This document shows positions 6,801 to 10,727 of a stretch of 10,727 bases of DNA, one piece after another. Made by a program: the position numbers and the translations under genes. The notes under the pieces are model-generated. The model did no database searches. It saw only the letters and a program-made list of their open reading frames with translations, and was not told the DNA's origin. The stretch's first letter is position 1. Each line of letters starts with the position of its first letter. Source of the DNA: Candidatus Anaerobutyricum stercoripullorum (GTDB taxonomy: Bacteria; Bacillota; Clostridia; Lachnospirales; Lachnospiraceae). The stretch covers positions 1 through 10,727 of the forward strand of contig DXEQ01000147.1 of NCBI GenBank assembly GCA_019114885.1, in the 5' to 3' direction.

Positions 6801-7811
6801 ACGCCGGAAAGCCATGCCGACTGGAGTCAGCCGGAAAGACCGGCAGCCGAGAGAGAGTATCAGGTATCGCTGCGGCATCCGTTCGTACTCAAGAATTCCG
6901 CCAGCTTCATGGATCAGTTTGAAGATTACATCCATGATACGCAGGAGAACCGCAAGCTGAGCACCGGATTTAAGAGACTGGACGCCATGCTCCGCTATGG
7001 ACTGCATAAAGGAACCTATTTTATCGATTCGGAACCGCAGTATCTGAAGAACGGTTTCATGCAGCAGATGGCAGACCGGGCGGCGGAGAGCGGTGTGGAT
7101 GTGCTGTACATTTCCACAGAGCTGTCCCGCTATGACCTGATGGTGGATACCATCTCCCGTCTGAGCTATGAGATCAATCAGGGAGATCCGGACAAGGCGG
7201 TATCTGCCATGGACATCATGACCGGAGAGAACGGCGCGGACCTCGGTTCTCTGAAAGATGAACTGAACTGGTACCGGGGAAGGATCAGCGAGCATCTGTA
7301 TATTCTGGATCAGGAGGCCGTGGCCCAGTATGCCGATGAGATGAGTGAAGTATCCGCCGGGGATATCCTGGCAGAACTGATTCGGTCCATCGTGCGGGAA
7401 GGCGCCCACAAACCGGTGGTGTTCATAGACAACATAGAAAATATCTTATCTATAGAAGACACAGAAGATATGAAGCCGCTGATGGAGGGCATCCGTCGGC
7501 TGGCCGGAGAGCTGGGAATCCCGATTCTCATGTCTTACGGATACGCGCAGGCAGAAAGTGAGACGGAATTATCGGCGGCGGAGAGAGAGTTCCATGAGAC
7601 GTTGGGCAATATGTGCGATGTATATATGGAACTGCGGTATGCCGATATGATCACGGAGGATTCCGTGGAACTCACGGAAGAAGATATCGAGGAGATGATG
7701 GAGGATGGAGAGACATTGCTGATCAATGTCCTGCTTCATCGCAATCGTCGGCCGCTGAAAGCGTCCTGTCAGATTCAGGCTGCGCCGAAGTTTAATTTCT
7801 ATGAAGAATAG
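3858..7811 (+). CDS. Large acidic protein with a C-terminal degenerate DnaB/RecA-like domain
   Basis: The product has 1317 residues and the ribosome site GGAGG (3843-3847) precedes the ATG. I know of no characterised protein with this layout. Residues 1-105 look helical. About 105-1000 are Glu/Asp/Ala/Gln-rich and mostly low complexity, with five SAxxLAxxA repeats (residues 261, 284, 317, 557, 581), two LND-x-I-xx-N-xxx-MM-x-G segments (172-186, 507-522), a helical block (742-790), a highly acidic tract (802-905) and a basic patch (967-977). Residues ~1003-1317 follow the DnaB helicase core in order: TGFKRLD (1036-1042), GLHKGTYFI (1048-1056), a Walker A position reading SEPQYLKNGF (1058-1067), ISTEL (1085-1089, matching the DnaB S-L-E-M), PVVFID (1186-1191, Walker B), LAGELGIPI (1215-1223) and HRNRRP (1294-1299, matching the finger-bearing K-Q-R-N-G-P). 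In Walker A the Pro and Lys remain but G-K-T has become L-K-N, so ATP hydrolysis is doubtful. There is no signal peptide or membrane segment, so a cytoplasmic location is likely. The gene is monocistronic. Function is unknown. Confidence 0.85.
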   Translation: MEDIIRALLDVVRAQHSATEGTDEAPFDMNDIVDMAMNIVGRPDEADEAAEMVDSIQRLVETLAPDIFPPKTFEEMDDAERAASAASMIEERLLRGLSGGRNQAASAQQSETDRTGGQESASRQSSPDETEAASQEEPVLQEAHQAAYEETSSAADPLSGFEDTFDAQQTAELNDLIYKNLMEMMGLQGQQVEYPFDQSQIRYGREKSITEMLEEEKAEEDRLRQEQMEMDRRNVQAGYRPSAVRGEEEGPEGQEEEQRPRSAWELAQDAINQQTGAGADRHGRSAWELAQDAVNEDEKAHEKEPYIPKVEEAPAGKSASQLAAEAIRRSQEEDREKLEIEKQAERLMEEAKKRGQDPMKFALHQQEILRYMEKNSDELVSFEDYEDLSPEEKYEIEKQLHIEKQLADGVHPDEVDEQVPEEFIPEEMKAALAAQAAAEGAGASADGAAAENVQQAAEIADGAAGQETQTGVPPVLTEEMLRQLSQEVLRENSDMILAENENEDMDSLNDMIMANIRNMMSGSGVPVPQEDVDDLLDQAAAFAKGEAGSGASGRTGQSAVELAKAAQQAARPEPQEIKEGKSAVELAKEAQKKAEEARKAAQAAEGIAAGQDEDTSGQAENVSASAGEEDAASDKEEASPGAEASALEGNADEAFDRESAADEETGSDEVIGSDREETDLGEEDAAPEHTAGEEHISGQEETAQKEEPSETEHISKEEKPQAEPEEEYEYVDPDELVLGEHTQAEIDEALENLNSLGLEGEVYERAKRMLLLELAGSEGELDAWLREQEQGKKKKASVSALDHDDSMELDMDDFDEDALEKELELAMDEDFLEIEDEESDEEEESEEAEESGEEEESEEATDESDEEEMPEEEADESDEEEMPEKAADAPKAEVEEETHEESDATAAEEDSLFAEEETTATEDTAEDAASSGENDVISEVEVEDTVPVPGAGERRGASPKASGAASRKRVVKKREKKNAGRTPESHADWSQPERPAAEREYQVSLRHPFVLKNSASFMDQFEDYIHDTQENRKLSTGFKRLDAMLRYGLHKGTYFIDSEPQYLKNGFMQQMADRAAESGVDVLYISTELSRYDLMVDTISRLSYEINQGDPDKAVSAMDIMTGENGADLGSLKDELNWYRGRISEHLYILDQEAVAQYADEMSEVSAGDILAELIRSIVREGAHKPVVFIDNIENILSIEDTEDMKPLMEGIRRLAGELGIPILMSYGYAQAESETELSAAEREFHETLGNMCDVYMELRYADMITEDSVELTEEDIEEMMEDGETLLINVLLHRNRRPLKASCQIQAAPKFNFYEE
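4638..5627 (+). repeat. Five dispersed SAxxLAxxA peptide repeats
   Basis: Within the large protein the motif [R/K/Q]-S-A-x-[E/Q]-L-A-x-x-A occurs at residues 261 (RSAWELAQDA), 284 (RSAWELAQDA), 317 (KSASQLAAEA), 557 (QSAVELAKAA) and 581 (KSAVELAKEA). The first two are identical over ten residues and 23 residues apart; the last two are 24 apart. The motif predicts a short amphipathic helix. Coordinates span from the first base of repeat one to about the last base of repeat five. The DNA copies use different synonymous codons, so they are not a very recent duplication. Confidence 0.75.
6439..6509 (+). repeat. 39-bp in-frame tandem repeat in the acidic tract
   Basis: A 32-base stretch is identical at 6439-6470 and 6478-6509, at an offset of exactly 39 bases (13 codons). 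It encodes two copies of DESDEEEMPE separated by short acidic spacers. The identity at the DNA level points to recent expansion by slippage or recombination, and the multiple-of-three unit keeps the frame. Confidence 0.8.
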
Positions 7812-7850
7812 GAAGCCGGGCAGAACCCAATCTCATAAAGAGTAAAGAAG

Positions 7851-7909
7851 AACCCCTGTATGGCGGAAACTCTTTGACAGAAGTTTCCCTCTCATACAGG
7901 GGTTGTTTT
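7851..7909. terminator. Bidirectional intrinsic terminator between the large gene and the LCP gene
   Basis: Arms 7851-7862 and 7893-7904 form a perfect 12-bp stem, and an inner 7-bp stem (7865-7871 with 7882-7888) closes a small loop. On the plus strand GTTTTAT follows the stem. On the minus strand CTTCTTTACTCTTT follows, so both convergent genes (stops at 7811 and 7944) can use it. Confidence 0.85.
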
Positions 7910-7943
7910 ATGGGATGTCAGTATCCCGTTCATTTATAAGATG

Positions 7944-9308
7944 CTAGTATCCCAGTTCGTCAGATACTGCTTCCACCTTATCGCTGATGCGGCATAATTC
8001 GTCAGTCGGTTCGTAATCCTTTGTGCCGTACAGATATTCATGCGCCTTGATCACATTTGACTTTACGGAAAGCGGGAAGCCATAATAAATGCCGCCGTAC
8101 CGCTCATCCACGGAATCGAAAGGATAGGCCTGAGAGTCCACGATGTTGAAGCGGAGCAGGCTGAAAGCCAGCGCGGTCATGTCGCCGGAAGATAAGCTGG
8201 TCTTACACTGCGGGAGTACCGTGTCAGCCAGCGCTTTCAGTTTCCATGGCTGCCGTTTTACCTTGGAGACGATGCCTTCCACCACCAGACGCTGGTGACT
8301 GGCGCGGGCATGATCGCCGCCCTCCATGTAGCGGATGCGGGAGTAGGCCACTGCCTGATTGCCGTCAAAGGTGTAGGTGCCCACCTCATCGAACTTCGGG
8401 GAATCCCCGCCGTTGATCTTGTTCATGTTTCCGATATAGTCGTTCAGATTATCCAGTTCCTTTTCTGTCTGGATGGTCAGCTGGATGCCGCCCAGGATAT
8501 CCACGGCGTCGGCAAGCGCCTTGAAATTCACCGTGGCAAAATCAGTGATGTTCAGATCCAGATTCCGGTTGATCGTATTGATGGCCTGTTCCGGTCCGCC
8601 GTAAGAGTAGGCGGCGTTGATCTTGTCATAATCGCCGTCAATGCTCACGTAGGTATCGCGGTAAATGGAAAGAAGCTTCACGTCCTTATTAGACTTGTTG
8701 ATGCAGGCCAGGATGATGGTGTCGGTCCGAGAACCTTTGTCATGAATCTCATTATCCTGATCATCCACGCCGAAAAGAGCGATGGTCTGATAGTCGTCCA
8801 TGCGGCTGTCCGCGTCGTTGACTACCACGTCTGCCATGTTCAGGTCGTACCCTTCAATCTTTCCGAAGGAAGAGCGGAGGAACAGAAAGAACAGAGCGAT
8901 GATGATCAGGACGAAAAGAATCAGGGGCAGAAGGCATCCTCCGAGACAGCCCCGCTTTTTCTTGCGTCCGCCCATCTGTTCCCCGGCGGAGCGGGAACGG
9001 CTGTCTGCTCCGGATTGTGACCGGCTGCCCGATTTACCGGACGAGGCTTTTGCTTTGCGTCTGCCGGAACGAGGCGCGGTGCTTTTTGCGGCGGCGCTGT
9101 CTGTGCTCTGCCGGCCGGAAGGACTCTGAGCAGGAATGTCCAGGGCGGAGGAAGAGCCGCTCTTTGATGCCGATGGGGAATCGGCGGCCTCATTGCCTCC
9201 TGTCTTTTTTTGTGTATGGTCGATCTGCCGGTAGGAAGCGTTCATGGCGGAACGGTAACTTAAAGAACTGGCAGACTTTTTCTTTGTGTGTTTTTCAGAT
9301 GAATGCAT
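7944..9308 (-). CDS. LytR-CpsA-Psr (LCP) family wall-polymer ligase
   Basis: LCP proteins transfer lipid-pyrophosphate-linked glycans (teichoic acids, capsule) onto peptidoglycan on the outer face of the membrane. The 454-residue product has a cytoplasmic N-terminal tail (1-119), one membrane helix (about 124-145) and an extracellular LCP domain (about 170-430). Family landmarks are SRTDT (193-197), SIYRDT (214-219, with the conserved Arg-Asp), DKINAAYSYGG (228-238), ADAVDILGGI (266-275), AYSRIRY (321-327) and the R335 / Q339-R340 pair that replaces the usual R-x-x-R-Q-R. The tail is unusually long, rich in Ser, Arg and Lys, and ends in GGRKKKRG just before the membrane helix, consistent with inside-positive topology. 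On the minus strand AGAGAGG lies about 6 nt before the ATG at 9308. The gene lies downstream of a polyprenyl glycosylphosphotransferase on the same strand, which suggests a shared surface-glycan pathway, but it has its own promoter. Confidence 0.93.
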   Translation of the reverse strand: MHSSEKHTKKKSASSLSYRSAMNASYRQIDHTQKKTGGNEAADSPSASKSGSSSALDIPAQSPSGRQSTDSAAAKSTAPRSGRRKAKASSGKSGSRSQSGADSRSRSAGEQMGGRKKKRGCLGGCLLPLILFVLIIIALFFLFLRSSFGKIEGYDLNMADVVVNDADSRMDDYQTIALFGVDDQDNEIHDKGSRTDTIILACINKSNKDVKLLSIYRDTYVSIDGDYDKINAAYSYGGPEQAINTINRNLDLNITDFATVNFKALADAVDILGGIQLTIQTEKELDNLNDYIGNMNKINGGDSPKFDEVGTYTFDGNQAVAYSRIRYMEGGDHARASHQRLVVEGIVSKVKRQPWKLKALADTVLPQCKTSLSSGDMTALAFSLLRFNIVDSQAYPFDSVDERYGGIYYGFPLSVKSNVIKAHEYLYGTKDYEPTDELCRISDKVEAVSDELGY

Positions 9309-9355
9309 AGTACACCTCTCTTTTTGTCAGCAGAAAATCTTCATGTTGTCTGTTT

Positions 9356-9384
9356 ATATTAGCAAAAACAGCCCGGAATTGCAA
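9356..9384 (-). promoter_or_regulatory. Promoter of the LCP gene
   Basis: On the minus strand TTGCAA (9384-9379) is followed by a 17-bp spacer and TAATAT (9361-9356), with a TG one base before the -10 (TGCTAATAT). The start would be near 9349, with a leader of about 40 nt. The -35 lies inside the inverted repeat of the preceding gene's terminator. Confidence 0.7.
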
Positions 9385-9394
9385 TTGCGGGCTG
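9364..9394 (-). terminator. Intrinsic terminator of the sugar transferase transcript
   Basis: Read on the minus strand, CAGCCCG (9394-9388) pairs with CGGGCTG (9375-9369). The interior is a C-C mismatch and then a self-complementary AATTGCAATT, and five T residues (9368-9364) follow. The upper part of the stem is AT-rich, so it is of moderate strength. It overlaps the LCP promoter. Confidence 0.65.
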
Positions 9395-9416
9395 CGGAGC
9401 CGTTTTACGGCTGACA

Positions 9417-9460
9417 GGGGCCGGTGTGACTTTGGGGTGAGGGAAAGTCACACCGGCCCC
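9417..9460 (-). repeat. 17-bp perfect inverted repeat just after the sugar transferase stop
   Basis: Bases 9417-9433 are exactly complementary to 9444-9460 around a 10-nt loop, forming a very stable GC-rich stem 5 nt after the stop codon of the sugar transferase (stop at 9468-9466). Neither strand has a T-tract after the stem, so it is not a classic terminator by itself. It could protect the mRNA 3' end, act with the weaker terminator at 9364-9394, or be a dispersed palindromic repeat. A smaller stem (9398-9403 with 9407-9412) lies between the two. Confidence 0.75.
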
Positions 9461-9465
9461 GATGC

Positions 9466-10727
9466 TTAATATGCATTTTTGTTGACAAAGCCCTTGAATA
9501 CTGTGAGAAACAGAATCTTGATATCAAAGGACAGCGTCCAGTTTTCGATGTAAAACAGGTCGTGCTCAATACGTCCTTCAATGGAAGTGTCGCCGCGGAA
9601 ACCGCAGACCTGCGCCCAGCCGGTCATACCCGGGCGGACCTGATGCTTGATCATGTATCGCGGAATCTCTTCCTTGAACTTCTCCACGAACAGAGGACGC
9701 TCCGGCCGCGGACCGATGAGGCTCATATCGCCTTTCAGTACGTTAAAAAGCTGCGGCAGCTCGTCGATGCTTGTCTTGCGGATGACCCTGCCCACCGGTG
9801 TGACCCGGGGGTCGTTGTGGGTGGTCCAGGCTGTTCGCTCCTTGGAAGGCGGCTGTACGCCCATGGAACGGAACTTGTACATTTTAAACGGCTTGTTGTG
9901 CAGCCCCACCCGCTCCTGACAGAAGATGATCGGTCCCGGCGAACTCTTCTTTACGAGGATGGCCGTGATGATCATCACCGGGGAGAAGAGCACGATGCAG
10001 ATAATGGAACCGATGATGTCGATGATCCTCTTGACCAGCTTGTTGACCGTGTTGGTGAGCGGTACATTTCTTATGTTGATGACGGGAAGACCGTTTAAGT
10101 CCTCCGTGACCGGATTGGTGGTGATAAACTTGTAGTAATCCGGCACGAACTTGGTGTGCACGCCGGACTTCTCGCACATGTTCACGATCTCTTCCAGCTT
10201 ATAATATTCCTTCAGGCTCAAGGTGATCGCCACCTCGTCCATGGCGGTGTTCTGCAGGTACTTCTCCAGATCCTTTATCTTTCCGATACAGAAGATATTC
10301 TTATATTGAAAGTTCTCATTGAGGTTATCGTCAAAAATACCATGAATCATGTAACCCCACTGTGGATTCGCCCTGATCCTGTCGATATAAGCCTCCGCCG
10401 CGGCACTGAAACCGATGATGATGATGTGTTTCAGGTTGTGACCGCTCCGGCGGGCTCTCTGCAGAAAGCTCTTGATGAGAAAACGCTCCAGCAGGGTGGC
10501 AGCCATACTGATGATATAGAAGGTGGCGATCAGGCTTCGCGGTACGTGTTCGATCTTCATAAAGAAAATGTAGATGAAAAGGAACAGGATGCCGCACGTG
10601 TTGGCCTGAATCAGATTCTTGTACTCAGTCGACTGATTCTGAAAACGTTTTGGCTTATAAAGGTTAAACTTTGCATATAGTAGAAGATAAACCGGAACGA
10701 GAACGAGAAGCATGCTCTGGTACTGCG
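9466..10727 (-). CDS. Polyprenyl glycosylphosphotransferase (WcaJ/GumD-like), partial
   Basis: This enzyme moves a sugar-1-phosphate from a nucleotide sugar to undecaprenyl phosphate, the first membrane step of exopolysaccharide or capsule synthesis. At least 420 residues are in the window. The frame is open across the right edge, so the true start lies outside and the Met at 10713 is internal; family members carry more N-terminal membrane segments. Numbering from that Met, there are membrane segments near 1-18, 40-52 and 60-75, and a Rossmann-like CoA-binding-3 region at about 95-215 (HIIIIGFSAAAEAYI). The catalytic bac_transf domain follows from 224: VKRIIDIIGS with a membrane hairpin (235-255), PGPIIFCQERVG, KMYKFRSM (277-284), SIDELPQL with the catalytic Asp317-Glu318, GDMSLIGPRPE (328-338) and RPGMTGWAQV (360-369). 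RGDTSIEGRIEHDLFYIENW (373-392) matches the WcaJ/GumD subgroup, which favours a glucose- or galactose-1-phosphate donor; this is inferred. The C-terminus is complete. Confidence 0.94.
   Translation of the reverse strand, partial: QYQSMLLVLVPVYLLLYAKFNLYKPKRFQNQSTEYKNLIQANTCGILFLFIYIFFMKIEHVPRSLIATFYIISMAATLLERFLIKSFLQRARRSGHNLKHIIIIGFSAAAEAYIDRIRANPQWGYMIHGIFDDNLNENFQYKNIFCIGKIKDLEKYLQNTAMDEVAITLSLKEYYKLEEIVNMCEKSGVHTKFVPDYYKFITTNPVTEDLNGLPVINIRNVPLTNTVNKLVKRIIDIIGSIICIVLFSPVMIITAILVKKSSPGPIIFCQERVGLHNKPFKMYKFRSMGVQPPSKERTAWTTHNDPRVTPVGRVIRKTSIDELPQLFNVLKGDMSLIGPRPERPLFVEKFKEEIPRYMIKHQVRPGMTGWAQVCGFRGDTSIEGRIEHDLFYIENWTLSFDIKILFLTVFKGFVNKNAY

Noticed and set aside
6846..7811. Calling the large gene a replicative DnaB helicase
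   Set aside because: The Walker A G-K-T is lost, the DnaB N-terminal domain is missing, and a long acidic region is attached. It is better described as a diverged, possibly inactive relative.

Overview
The window looks like a chromosomal segment of a low-to-mid GC Gram-positive anaerobe, most likely a Lachnospiraceae-type Clostridia. The reasons are strong AGGAGG-like ribosome sites, textbook sigma-A promoters with 17-bp spacers, compact convergent genes with intrinsic terminators, and an MnmA / LytR-CpsA-Psr / polyprenyl-phosphate sugar transferase complement. This assignment is inference, because no rRNA or other taxonomic marker is present. No phage, IS, CRISPR or tRNA gene was seen.

Layout. 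At the left edge there is a possible 3' end of an upstream gene whose TAA overlaps the ATG of an MFS transporter (167-1360, +). A separate promoter then drives mnmA (1562-2626, +), which encodes the tRNA U34 2-thiolase. A PHP-domain phosphoesterase (2670-3563, -) converges on mnmA, and the mnmA terminator runs through the end of the PHP gene. A divergent promoter region (3564-3857) separates the PHP gene from a 1317-residue gene (3858-7811, +). A bidirectional terminator (about 7851-7909) divides that gene from an LCP-family wall-polymer ligase (7944-9308, -). Upstream of the LCP gene is a polyprenyl glycosylphosphotransferase (9466 to beyond the right edge, -).

The standout is the 1317-residue protein. 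About 1000 residues are acidic, low in complexity and probably disordered or helical, with several internal short repeats. The last ~300 residues read as a diverged DnaB/RecA-like (SF4) helicase core. Its Walker A is degenerate (the G-K-T triad reads L-K-N), while the Walker B Asp, the S-x-E-[ML] glutamate and the C-terminal R-N finger-like segment remain recognisable. I know of no characterised protein with this architecture and do not assign a function. Its leader carries a strong hairpin holding a second exact copy of the Shine-Dalgarno region, which may be a translational control element.

Functional links. The sugar transferase (first lipid-linked step of a glycan) and the LCP protein (attachment of lipid-linked glycans to the wall) fit one cell-surface polysaccharide pathway, although a terminator and a new promoter lie between them. 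The MFS, mnmA and PHP genes look like ordinary, functionally unrelated housekeeping or metabolic neighbours.
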